DNA of 11,389 bases from assembly GCA_964559355.1 (NCBI GenBank), contig CAZLHQ010000102.1:1-11389 (forward strand), given 5' to 3'. The translations under genes and the position numbers were made by a program. Source of the DNA: JAEUMD01 sp964559355. GTDB taxonomy: Bacteria; Pseudomonadota; Alphaproteobacteria; Rhizobiales; Hyphomicrobiaceae. Shown here one piece after another: positions 1 through 6,076 of the stretch (positions are counted from its first letter, which is position 1; every line of letters begins with the position of its first letter). Below the pieces are notes generated by a model. The model searched no databases. It was not told the DNA's origin and saw nothing but the letters and a program-made list of their open reading frames with translations.

Positions 1-8
1 GTTTCGTC

Positions 9-51
9 GTGCTTCTTATCGGAAAACCGGTTCCCACTTTTCCGGAAGCAC
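9..51. repeat. Extragenic palindromic repeat (REP-like, Rhizobiales type)
   Basis: Two nested stems are visible. The outer arms GTGCTTC (9-15) and GAAGCAC (45-51) are exact reverse complements. The inner arms CGGAAAA (20-26) and TTTTCCG (38-44) are also exact. They are joined by an 11-base loop containing CCGGTTCCCAC, with a 4-base bulge (TTAT) on the left side. The core wording, on the minus strand TAGAGTGCTTCCGG followed by AAAGTGGGAACCGG, resembles a short palindromic element dispersed in many copies between genes in Rhizobiales genomes. That resemblance is from memory of the family; only one clear copy is visible here. Confidence 0.7.
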
Positions 52-104
52 TCTAATGCAACGGCCGACTGCGGCTGATCGTGGAACATGGCTCCATCCA
101 AGCG

Positions 105-136
105 AATGCCCGCCGCAGAGGACTGCGGCGGGCATT
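105..136 (-). terminator. Strong stem-loop terminator after the porin gene
   Basis: A perfect 14-bp stem (105-118 with 123-136) closes on a 4-base loop AGGA. It lies 36 bases beyond the porin stop codon in the direction of transcription. Neither side carries a long T-run, so on the minus strand it departs from the classic intrinsic terminator. The position and stem strength still make it the probable end of the porin transcript, and it could work in both directions. Confidence 0.7.
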
Positions 137-172
137 ATGTCTTGCCGGCATCGTTTCCGAGTGCCCGAAAAA

Positions 173-979
173 TCAGCCGCCAAACTTCAAGCTGACGCCG
201 ACCTTGATCGTATCGATATCCACATCGACCTTTGAGGGCACCTTGAAACCACCGCCACCGCCGAACGAAAGCTGATGCGTCTCCTCGCCCAGATCGATGT
301 GCGAGTATTCAACGCGAGCGATGATGTTGTTGGTGATTGCATGCTCAAAGCCGAAGCCCGCTGTCCAGCCCATGTGCGTCTCACCGCCCTTGAGCGTGAA
401 GAGGCCAAGTCCGAGAAAGTCGACGCTCGTGTCAACCTCACCCCAGGCTATGCCGCCACGGCCATAGACCATCGAATGGCCGAAGGCGTAGCCGATACGT
501 CCTTCTGCAGTTGCCAGCCACTTCACATCGCGGCTGCACTTGAAGACGACGACGCATGTGTCGCTGCCGTCGATGTCGGCCGCCGAGTACGTGCCCTCGA
601 GGCCAAGCACCATGTTCCCCATCTGGTGATTGAAGCCGATGTGACCACCGTAGAGAGCACCGCTCAGGTTATAGTCGGATGTGAGCAGGTTGGAGAGCGG
701 CGCCGGGCGTTGCACGCTGTCAACCAATTGGGATTCCCCATACCAATCGTATTCAGGCATTTTGACTCTGCCGGTCGTTTCGCCAGTCGCCAGACCGGCA
801 TGACCTCCGACATAGAAGCCGCGCCACGTAAAGGCGGGCTCGACGGGAGGCGCGTCCTTTATGGAACCTTGCTCGTGGCGTCCCCAAAGGTCGGCAGCGC
901 TGACGGGAGTCGGCGTGATTGCGGTTGCGGTGAGGCAGCCCAGCAGCACAGCGGCTGCCGATACTCGGGAATAAGACAT
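173..979 (-). CDS. Outer-membrane beta-barrel porin, Omp25/31 family
   Basis: The product is 268 residues and is predicted to be exported and inserted in the outer membrane as a small beta barrel. Residues 1-28 look like a Sec signal peptide: Arg5, a hydrophobic core around 8-21, and a V-S-A cleavage site near Ala28. The mature part contains the family hallmark FTWRGFYVGGHAGLA at about residues 50-64. It continues with alternating short amphipathic strands rich in Gly and aromatic residues and ends in a typical last strand (KVGVSLKFGG). These features match the Omp25/Omp31/RopB group of alphaproteobacteria, which give structural stability to the outer membrane; a specific transport substrate cannot be inferred. 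The ATG at 979 is preceded by AGGGG on the minus strand with 8 bases of spacing. The gene appears monocistronic. A Leu-Leu-Gly-Cys stretch at residues 12-15 could imitate a lipobox, but signal peptidase I processing is more likely. Confidence 0.88.
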   Translation of the reverse strand: MSYSRVSAAAVLLGCLTATAITPTPVSAADLWGRHEQGSIKDAPPVEPAFTWRGFYVGGHAGLATGETTGRVKMPEYDWYGESQLVDSVQRPAPLSNLLTSDYNLSGALYGGHIGFNHQMGNMVLGLEGTYSAADIDGSDTCVVVFKCSRDVKWLATAEGRIGYAFGHSMVYGRGGIAWGEVDTSVDFLGLGLFTLKGGETHMGWTAGFGFEHAITNNIIARVEYSHIDLGEETHQLSFGGGGGFKVPSKVDVDIDTIKVGVSLKFGG

Positions 980-1145
980 GACAAACGCCCCTACAAAAAC
1001 TCATTGAACTAACAAAAGCGTGTCGCTCCGCTGCAGCCGCATTCAAATCAATGCACGCAGAACGACCCTCCACGACAACTTGTATGTCAGTCGTAGAAGC
1101 TTTGCCGTCGCAACGAGGCAACAGCCGGGGCCAAGCCGAACAGAA

Positions 1146-1160
1146 TGCTCATAACGAGCA
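1146..1160. promoter_or_regulatory. Interrupted palindrome upstream of the porin gene
   Basis: TGCTC, a 5-base spacer ATAAC, and GAGCA form a 5-5-5 inverted repeat about 170 bases upstream of the porin start codon in the AT-rich part of the spacer. The geometry suits a dimeric regulator, but arms of this length occur by chance and no regulator is identified. Confidence 0.2.
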
Positions 1161-1195
1161 CTTTATGTACATTTGTCATAGAAGGCATAACATTG

Positions 1196-1297
1196 ATGTT
1201 GCGTGATTTTTTTCGTTGCCCGAAAGATCTTCAAGTATTCATGAAGCTGGCGGAATATATTCGTTCGCGGAAAAAGTTCATCGCCGTGGCGAAATAA
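1196..1297 (+). CDS. Possible small basic protein, 33 codons
   Basis: An ATG at 1196 opens a 33-codon frame ending in TAA at 1295-1297. GAAGG at 1181-1185 sits 10 bases before the ATG, an acceptable ribosome-binding site. The predicted peptide begins MLRDFFRCPKDLQ and ends in a Lys/Arg-rich stretch (AEYIRSRKKFIAVAK) that could be an amphipathic helix. The same frame is open back to another ATG at 1145, giving 50 codons. I recognise no family. Short open frames arise by chance in AT-rich spacers, so it stays doubtful without conservation evidence. Confidence 0.2.
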   Translation: MLRDFFRCPKDLQVFMKLAEYIRSRKKFIAVAK

Positions 1298-1317
1298 GCT
1301 CACGTTAAAGGAGAATT

Positions 1318-1346
1318 TGCGCGCACGAAAGCATCGCTAGCGCGCA
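1318..1346 (-). terminator. Possible terminator after the penicillin-binding protein gene
   Basis: TGCGCGC (1318-1324) and GCGCGCA (1340-1346) form a 7-bp GC stem around a 15-base loop, which can fold a further 3 bp. It lies about 60 bases beyond the PBP stop codon. On the minus strand it is followed only by AAATTCTCCTTT, so intrinsic termination is uncertain. Confidence 0.35.
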
Positions 1347-1405
1347 TCGGCGAGCAGCAAGGGATTTCACAAGAAGTTCAAACTCGTAAGTTCAATCCTG
1401 CAACG

Positions 1406-3976
1406 CTAATTGCCCGCTCCCAGGGCCATCATGCCGTGCAGTGGATCGCGCGCGGGGTGGTTGGGGCCCGCGGGGATCTGATCGAGCCTGCGCTGTATTT
1501 CGGCTGGATCAAAGCCCGTGTTACTGGCGACCGCGGCGGGTGCCGACTGCTGGTCGAGCACGCGCGCCAGGAAATCCTCGCCGATCCGCTCTTGCGGATG
1601 CTGCGGCGCCGAGGGGGCCGAGTGCACATTGTGTTGAGGCGCTGCCGACGGCGCCACACGTTCGGGCTTGGATGCGGCTTGCGCATCCTTTAAGGGACTG
1701 CCAGCATCCGGCGGCTCAACGAGCAGTCGCTGGCCGATGGGCGCGCGGTTCGCTGTGGCTGGTCGCGCGCGCGCCTGAGTCGGCGAAGCAGTGGGCTGGC
1801 TTGGCGCCGGTTTCTGTTCCGCACCCGCGACTGCCGTCGCCGCAACGGCCTTCTTCTCCCGCACCGCTACCAGCGAACGCGACTTTGGCGCGCGCTCGAC
1901 ATGCGAGCTCGTCATCGCCGGACGCGGCTCCAGCCAGGGCAGCGTCTCGCGCTCCTGAGTTCGCGCCAACGGCGGATCGCTGCTGCGCGCGGCGATGAAT
2001 TCCTGCGATGACGTTCCCGGTAGCGCGGCCGGCGTCTTGCTCTTGTGAGCTTCCAACATGACATCATGCCAGATCTCAGCCGGCAAATTTCCGCCCATGA
2101 CGCGGCGCATCGGCGTGCCGTCGTCATTGCCGATCCAAACTCCTGTCGTCATGTGAGCGGTGTAGCCGATGAACCAGGCGTCACGAAAATCCTGTGTCGT
2201 ACCGGTCTTGCCTGCTGCCGGATGGCGCGGCAGCGCCGCACGGCGACCGGTTCCCGCAACCAGCGCGGCATTGAGCATGTCATTCATGGCGCCGACGTTC
2301 TCGGTCGCGATCAGCCGCCGCTGCGTTTTGGCGGCGCGGGCGTAGAGAACTCGGCCGGTGTTCAATCTTACGCGGCGAATGACGTGCGGCTCCACCTCGG
2401 TGCCGCCGCTCGACAACACGCCATATGCCTGCGTCAGCTCGAGCAGCGTCATTTCCGATGTGCCCAGCGACAGCGATAGATCTTCGCGAAGCTCCGACTG
2501 TATGCCAAGCCGGCGCGCGGTATCGGCCACCTTCGAAATTCCGAAATCGTTGCCAAGCCGCACGGCCACCGTGTTGACCGACTGAGCGAGTGCTTGACGC
2601 ATGGTCAGCGCGCCGACGTGCTGGTTGTTGTCGTTGCGCGGCGACCAGCCGTCGATCGTCAATGGCAGATCGTAGGTAACGGTATCGGGCTTCATGCCAC
2701 GCTCGAGCGCGGTCAGATAGACGAACGGCTTGAACACCGAGCCCGGCTGACGGCGCGCCTTGGTGGAGCGATTGAACTGGCTGTCCGCATACGATTTGCC
2801 GCCGATCAGCGCGCGAATGGAGCCATCGGCGTCCATGGCCACAAGTGCGGCCTGCGAGGCTTTTAGAGCCTTGCCTTTGTCATCGAGGTAGCTCTGAACG
2901 ACGGCGTTGGCGCGCCGCTGCAGGCCGGCATCGATCGTAGTCTCGACGATCAGCTCGGCATGCTCGGCGCCCAGCACTGGCGGCAGCTTTTCCAGAATGA
3001 GGTCGATCGCATAGTCAAAGCCGGTCGTCGCACGTTGCGCCTTGAGATCGGAAAAGCGAACCTTCTCTTGACGCGCCCGCTCGAAGTCGGCGGCAGCGAT
3101 GAGACGTGCATCGCGCATTTTTGCCAGCACAGCTTGGCCGCGTGTGCGTGCGCCATCTGGGCTCGATGTCGGCGAATACTTCGAAGGCGCCTTCAGAAGA
3201 CCCGCTATCAGTGCCGCCTCGGCCAGCGACAACGCGCGCGCTGATTTGTCGAAATAGCGTTGTGCTGCGGCCTCGATGCCATACGCGCCGCCGCCGAAGT
3301 AGACGCGATTGAGATAGAGTTCGAGAATCTCTCGCTTCGACAGTCGCACTTCCAGCCAGACGGCAAGCGCCAGCTCGTCGAGCTTTCGAGATACGGTACG
3401 CTCTGATGTGAGGAACAGATTCTTGGCGAGCTGCTGTGTCAGCGTCGAGCCGCCTTGCACATAGCGGCCGGCGCGCAGGTTTGCGAAAGCCGCACGCGCC
3501 ATGCCGGCAGGATCGATGCCGCCGTGCTGGAAGAAGCGGCGATCCTCCGTCGCAACCACGGCGTCGATCAAATGCTGGGGCATCATATCGATCGGCATAT
3601 AGTCGTGCGCCGCGCCACGGTCGGCCAGCAGCGTGCCGTCGAGCGCAACGATGCGGATCACCGGCGCGCGCTCCTTGGCACGCACGGCCAGCGGATTGGG
3701 AAACACGATCGTGTAGTAGACGAGCATGGCGCCAAGCCAAACGATGCCGCCTGCCAACAGCGCCGCGGCACTGTAGCCTACCGCCTGCACCTTCCACGAA
3801 AAGCGCCCCGACAGACGACGTTTGGCAGGCTTGTTTGCCGATGCGGGCGATTGGGACGCCGGCGCGGCCTGGCCTTGTGCAGCGCCCGGCGCGGCAGTTT
3901 GCTGCGCACGATGCGGAAATGGCAACTCAGGCTCGACAGCGGGCTTTTCGCCCTCTGATCGGCTGAAAAAACGCAT
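1406..3976 (-). CDS. Class A penicillin-binding protein (PBP1a family), murein glycosyltransferase/transpeptidase
   Basis: This 856-residue bifunctional enzyme polymerises lipid II into glycan strands and crosslinks their peptides in the periplasm. An N-terminal Ala/Pro/Gln-rich cytoplasmic stretch (about 20-52) precedes one membrane anchor (about 64-90). The glycosyltransferase domain (about 105-295) shows EDRRFFQHGG with probable catalytic Glu144, GGSTLTQQLAKN (175-186), and RKLDE with second conserved Glu201. The transpeptidase domain (about 375-645) has nucleophile Ser413 in SVFK, SVN (466-468) and KTGTT (590-594), so all catalytic motifs are intact. Only about 80 residues separate the two domains, leaving little room for the OB-like insertion of classical PBP1A. 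The length instead comes from a roughly 200-residue Pro/Ala/Ser/Gln-rich tail (650-856). It is therefore probably a paralogue of the family rather than the mrcA orthologue. The ATG at 3976 follows AGGGG and GAGGG on the minus strand. It may be co-transcribed with the small membrane protein gene upstream. Confidence 0.95.
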   Translation of the reverse strand: MRFFSRSEGEKPAVEPELPFPHRAQQTAAPGAAQGQAAPASQSPASANKPAKRRLSGRFSWKVQAVGYSAAALLAGGIVWLGAMLVYYTIVFPNPLAVRAKERAPVIRIVALDGTLLADRGAAHDYMPIDMMPQHLIDAVVATEDRRFFQHGGIDPAGMARAAFANLRAGRYVQGGSTLTQQLAKNLFLTSERTVSRKLDELALAVWLEVRLSKREILELYLNRVYFGGGAYGIEAAAQRYFDKSARALSLAEAALIAGLLKAPSKYSPTSSPDGARTRGQAVLAKMRDARLIAAADFERARQEKVRFSDLKAQRATTGFDYAIDLILEKLPPVLGAEHAELIVETTIDAGLQRRANAVVQSYLDDKGKALKASQAALVAMDADGSIRALIGGKSYADSQFNRSTKARRQPGSVFKPFVYLTALERGMKPDTVTYDLPLTIDGWSPRNDNNQHVGALTMRQALAQSVNTVAVRLGNDFGISKVADTARRLGIQSELREDLSLSLGTSEMTLLELTQAYGVLSSGGTEVEPHVIRRVRLNTGRVLYARAAKTQRRLIATENVGAMNDMLNAALVAGTGRRAALPRHPAAGKTGTTQDFRDAWFIGYTAHMTTGVWIGNDDGTPMRRVMGGNLPAEIWHDVMLEAHKSKTPAALPGTSSQEFIAARSSDPPLARTQERETLPWLEPRPAMTSSHVERAPKSRSLVAVREKKAVAATAVAGAEQKPAPSQPTASPTQARARPATANRAPIGQRLLVEPPDAGSPLKDAQAASKPERVAPSAAPQHNVHSAPSAPQHPQERIGEDFLARVLDQQSAPAAVASNTGFDPAEIQRRLDQIPAGPNHPARDPLHGMMALGAGN

Positions 3977-4012
3977 CTTCCCCTACCCTCGAACGCGCGA
4001 CAGCACATGCCC

Positions 4013-4027
4013 TGGCGATGATCGCCA
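4013..4027. promoter_or_regulatory. Perfect 15-bp palindrome upstream of the PBP gene
   Basis: TGGCGATGATCGCCA consists of two exact 7-base arms around one central base. It lies 37 to 51 bases upstream of the PBP start codon, where an operator or a 5' leader hairpin would act. A TTGACG hexamer sits further upstream on the minus strand (about 4076-4081), but no good -10 partner is visible. A regulatory role is inferred from position and symmetry only. Confidence 0.35.
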
Positions 4028-4085
4028 CATTTCGTGACAACAGTAATCGGACAGGCGCTAAGAGAGGGTTAACCACGTCAAGCCG

Positions 4086-4099
4086 GCGCGCCAACGCGC
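4086..4099 (-). terminator. Short GC hairpin after the 96-residue membrane protein gene
   Basis: GCGCG (4086-4090), loop CCAA, and CGCGC (4095-4099) form a 5-bp stem 13 bases after the stop codon of the small membrane protein gene. It lacks a T-run, so it is at most an attenuator or a weak terminator. Read-through into the PBP gene remains possible. Confidence 0.25.
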
Positions 4100-4112
4100 G
4101 ACGGGAAGGAGC

Positions 4113-4403
4113 CTATTTCGATTCCCGCCACACCACGATCGGGTAGGTGACGATCGACAAGGCGACGCGCGCAACGATCGTGAACAGCATGAAAACGAGC
4201 TGACGTTCTTCCAGCAGCACACGGATCCAATTGTTGTATTCGGTCGTGATGCCGCGACTGATCAGCCACGTCTTGAAGCTGCCCGCCCAGTCGAGGATCG
4301 ACGCCATCGTCTCGGGATACTTGAGGAACACGAAACCGAACAGCAGCGCGCCCAAAACCAGGGAGACGACGATGTTGCCAGTCGACAGCAGGATACGAGT
4401 CAC
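4113..4403 (-). CDS. Small two-helix inner-membrane protein, function unknown
   Basis: The product is 96 residues. Two hydrophobic segments, about 10-28 and 68-92, are strong membrane helices. Between them is a polar loop (about 29-67) containing several aromatic residues (KYPE, DWAGSFKTW, EYNNW) and the charged EERQ. The topology is a helical hairpin with both ends on the same side. I do not recognise the family. The start is GTG at 4403, supported by GAGGA on the minus strand with 9 bases of spacing; the nearby upstream ATG is in another frame. The gene lies 136 bases upstream of the class A PBP gene on the same strand, so shared transcription and a role in envelope growth are possible but unproven. 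The protein-like composition and clear ribosome-binding site make it a credible gene. Confidence 0.72.
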   Translation of the reverse strand: MTRILLSTGNIVVSLVLGALLFGFVFLKYPETMASILDWAGSFKTWLISRGITTEYNNWIRVLLEERQLVFMLFTIVARVALSIVTYPIVVWRESK

Positions 4404-4628
4404 GATTCAACATCCTCGAACTCGGGGCGACATGCCACCGCTTCACCAATTGGGCGCCTGCACGGCACACGCTTATTGTTCAGGTCGAGACGTCATCCTC
4501 GCAACCCTGTTGAAACATAGATCGCGCACGCGCCGATCATCATATGAACATCCGTGCTGGTCCACCCTGAAGTGACGTCTGACGCAAAACGCCTTTCGCC
4601 AGAATGCATCAATACTGGTGCTGTCAGA

Positions 4629-4673
4629 CTGCTCCAGCGCCGTCTGCTCCGGCACCATCGGCTCCAGCACTGC
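4629..4673. repeat. Three degenerate 15-base tandem repeats
   Basis: The units CTGCTCCAGCGCCGT, CTGCTCCGGCACCAT and CGGCTCCAGCACTGC stand head to tail. In one plus-strand frame they read APAPS-APAPS-APALL, the style of a Pro/Ala linker. The period is a multiple of three, which suggests coding origin, but no intact gene surrounds them. Confidence 0.5.
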
Positions 4674-4932
4674 TCTCCTTTTTGCCCAGGCTCGCCGACC
4701 GTTGCGCCATTGCCGAGTTGCCGATCCACCATGCAAAATCTGCTTGCCCGCCGCTTCCGTCGCCGCCGATCGGATCGCCCTGCGGCCTGTATTCTACTCA
4801 CGGCGGCCGGAAAATCGGTCGCGACCCGGCCCAACGTGGCCGTACTGCCACATAACCGCTCGCTTCGTCTTGCACCTGCCCGCCAGGCATTGCGATTGCT
4901 CTTACCACCGAGCACTGTGCTTCGTCTCAAAC

Positions 4933-4936
4933 AGGA
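4933..4936 (+). promoter_or_regulatory. Ribosome-binding site deciding the pagL-like start
   Basis: AGGA ends 6 bases before the GTG at 4943 but 15 bases before the in-frame ATG at 4952. The spacing favours the GTG start. The site is short, so the ATG remains an alternative. Confidence 0.4.
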
Positions 4937-4942
4937 TTCCAC

Positions 4943-5578
4943 GTGCTTCGCATGAGCAACTTCGCACCGCTGCGCGCACCACTTTGGCAGGGCTTGCGGC
5001 ATTCTCGTGTCAGCGACAGTTTGCGCGGTCTGGTGGCGTACGGGCTTGCGGCGATGCTGGCCTTGTTGGTGCCTGTCGCGCATAATTCGGCCCTCGCGGG
5101 CGGCGGCGGTTTCGTGTCGGAGATCAAAGGCGGCGTGCTCGCCCATGATGTGCCAGACCTGTGGAGCGGCTTTCAACTCGAGACCGACGCACCCGATATC
5201 AACGTCGAGGTGATTTTCGCCCGCTACATTCCGTTCTTGGGCGGACGCCTTCATCCGGCGCTCGGCGCATCCATCAATACCGGCGGGGGCACCAGCCATG
5301 CCTACCTCGATGCGCGCTGGCAGTTCGACCTGACACCGTCGTTGTTCATCGGGCTTGGCATTGGTGCCGCGGTCCATGATGGTGAAACAGGGCCAACCGA
5401 ACCCGATATGAAAGCGCTCGGCTCGCGCCTGCTGTTCCACTTCCCTGTCGAGGTCGGCTTCAGGTTCGATCCGCATAATTCGATATCGGTCTATTTCGAG
5501 CACATCTCGAACGGGTATACGCAGGACGTCAACGAGGGCCTCGACCGCCTCGGCGTGCGCTACGGCTACCGCTTCTGA
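4943..5578 (+). CDS. pagL: PagL-like lipid A 3-O-deacylase (acyloxyacyl hydrolase family)
   Basis: The product is 211 residues. PagL enzymes are outer-membrane barrels that remove the 3-O acyl chain from lipid A. The signal peptide has a long N-terminal region, a hydrophobic core at about 29-46, and an A-L-A cleavage site at 50-52, leaving about 159 mature residues, close to the usual PagL size. The C-terminal part carries the family signature: His187 and Ser189 in EHISNG, then NEG at 197-199, ending in a barrel strand with terminal Phe211. His187 and Ser189 match the catalytic His126/Ser128 of Pseudomonas aeruginosa PagL. The position matching its Glu140 (His plus 14) is Asp201 here, a conservative change, with Glu198 close by. 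The start is probably GTG (4943); ATG at 4952 would remove three residues. It is the only confident plus-strand gene and converges on the yaiI-like gene with 30 bases between stops. The family call is firm; activity is inferred. Confidence 0.85.
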   Translation: MLRMSNFAPLRAPLWQGLRHSRVSDSLRGLVAYGLAAMLALLVPVAHNSALAGGGGFVSEIKGGVLAHDVPDLWSGFQLETDAPDINVEVIFARYIPFLGGRLHPALGASINTGGGTSHAYLDARWQFDLTPSLFIGLGIGAAVHDGETGPTEPDMKALGSRLLFHFPVEVGFRFDPHNSISVYFEHISNGYTQDVNEGLDRLGVRYGYRF

Positions 5579-5583
5579 CGCCG

Positions 5584-5598
5584 CGCTCCGCTTGAGCG
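5584..5598. terminator. Small hairpin between convergent genes
   Basis: CGCTC (5584-5588), a 5-base loop, and GAGCG (5594-5598) form a 5-bp stem in the 30 bases between the pagL-like and yaiI-like stop codons. It could serve both converging transcripts. The stem is short and lacks T-runs. Confidence 0.3.
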
Positions 5599-5608
5599 TC
5601 GCCATGCC

Positions 5609-6061
5609 TCAACGGCCGCGCTTCAGATCCTGCACCGCCTGCTCCAAGGCTTGCAGAAAGCGCGAGCGGTCTTCTTTCGTGAAGCTGGCATTGTAGCCCT
5701 TCGATTCACCCGTCTCACGCAAGTGCTGTTGCAGGTCTCGCATGGCAAGCGCCGTACCGATGTTGGCATTCGTGAACGGCTTGCCGGTCGAGCCTATCAC
5801 CTTGGCGCCGGCTTTGAGGCAGCGCGAGGCCAGCGGGATATCGGCGGTGACGCAGATGTCCTGTGCGGTGATGTGATCGGCGATCCAGTCGTCGGCAACA
5901 TCCGGCCCATCTTGCACCACGACGCGATGAATGTTCGGCCCATCGGGGAGGCGCATGTGGGCGTTGGAGACGAAGTGGATGGCGAGGCCATGGCGCGCCG
6001 CCACCTTCGCCGCCTCTTCCTTCACCGGGCAGGCATCCGCATCGACGTAGATGGTGGTCAT
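5609..6061 (-). CDS. yaiI: YaiI/YqxD family protein (DUF188)
   Basis: The 150-residue product starts with the family signature IYVDADACPVK (residues 4-14), whose paired aspartates Asp7 and Asp9 suggest an acidic metal site. A second conserved block follows, ICVTADIPLASRCLKAGA, and then GSTGKPFTNANIG. The C-terminal third is charged and helical (KGYNASFTKEDRSRFLQALE). The length matches the family, which is widespread in bacteria and lacks an established function; relationship to PIN-like nucleases has been suggested, which the N-terminal aspartates would fit. I chose the ATG at 6061 because the conserved region begins at once; an in-frame GTG at 6067 would add two residues, and neither has a strong ribosome-binding site. 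The start lies 15 bases after the kup stop codon on the same strand, so translation probably depends on the kup transcript. Confidence 0.9.
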   Translation of the reverse strand: MTTIYVDADACPVKEEAAKVAARHGLAIHFVSNAHMRLPDGPNIHRVVVQDGPDVADDWIADHITAQDICVTADIPLASRCLKAGAKVIGSTGKPFTNANIGTALAMRDLQQHLRETGESKGYNASFTKEDRSRFLQALEQAVQDLKRGR

Positions 6062-6076
6062 GCCCACATTGCCCGA

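Larger units (their letters stand above)
980..1405. other. Spacer between the PBP gene and the porin gene: porin leader region
   Basis: This 426-base spacer is clearly more AT-rich than its flanks between about 1140 and 1320. It must hold the porin promoter on the minus strand, but I see no convincing -35/-10 pair. It contains an interrupted palindrome (1146-1160), AACATTGATGTT (1189-1200), a possible 33-codon ORF (1196-1297), a strong Shine-Dalgarno-like AAAGGAG (1307-1313) with no properly spaced start codon after it, and a weak hairpin (1318-1346). Confidence 0.5.
4404..4942. other. Divergent spacer without a convincing gene
   Basis: This 539-base spacer separates the minus-strand membrane protein gene from the plus-strand pagL-like gene, so it should carry promoters in both directions. 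Open frames cross it on both strands, but none has a ribosome-binding site or a recognisable product. The one internal structure I see is a threefold 15-base tandem repeat (4629-4673). The region could be the remains of a decayed gene. Confidence 0.5.

Noticed and set aside
275..1012. Long plus-strand open frame (245 codons) opposite the porin gene
   Set aside because: It is antisense to a well-supported outer-membrane protein and has no family signature; it is a by-product of high G+C codon use.
1307..1319. A strong AAAGGAG Shine-Dalgarno-like site on the plus strand
   Set aside because: The only start nearby is TTG three bases later, opening just seven codons, so it does not mark a gene.
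3015..3797. Minus-strand frame of 260 codons within the PBP gene
   Set aside because: It is a shifted frame of the PBP coding sequence, which carries every catalytic motif in its own frame.
4425..4470. A tRNA-like look on the minus strand around the text CCCAATTGGTGAAGCGG
   Set aside because: No acceptor stem, anticodon arm or T-loop could be assembled around it.
4493..5605. Minus-strand open frame of 370 codons covering the pagL-like gene
   Set aside because: The opposite strand holds a complete PagL signature, signal peptide and barrel C-terminus, while this frame is Arg/Ala-rich and matches nothing.
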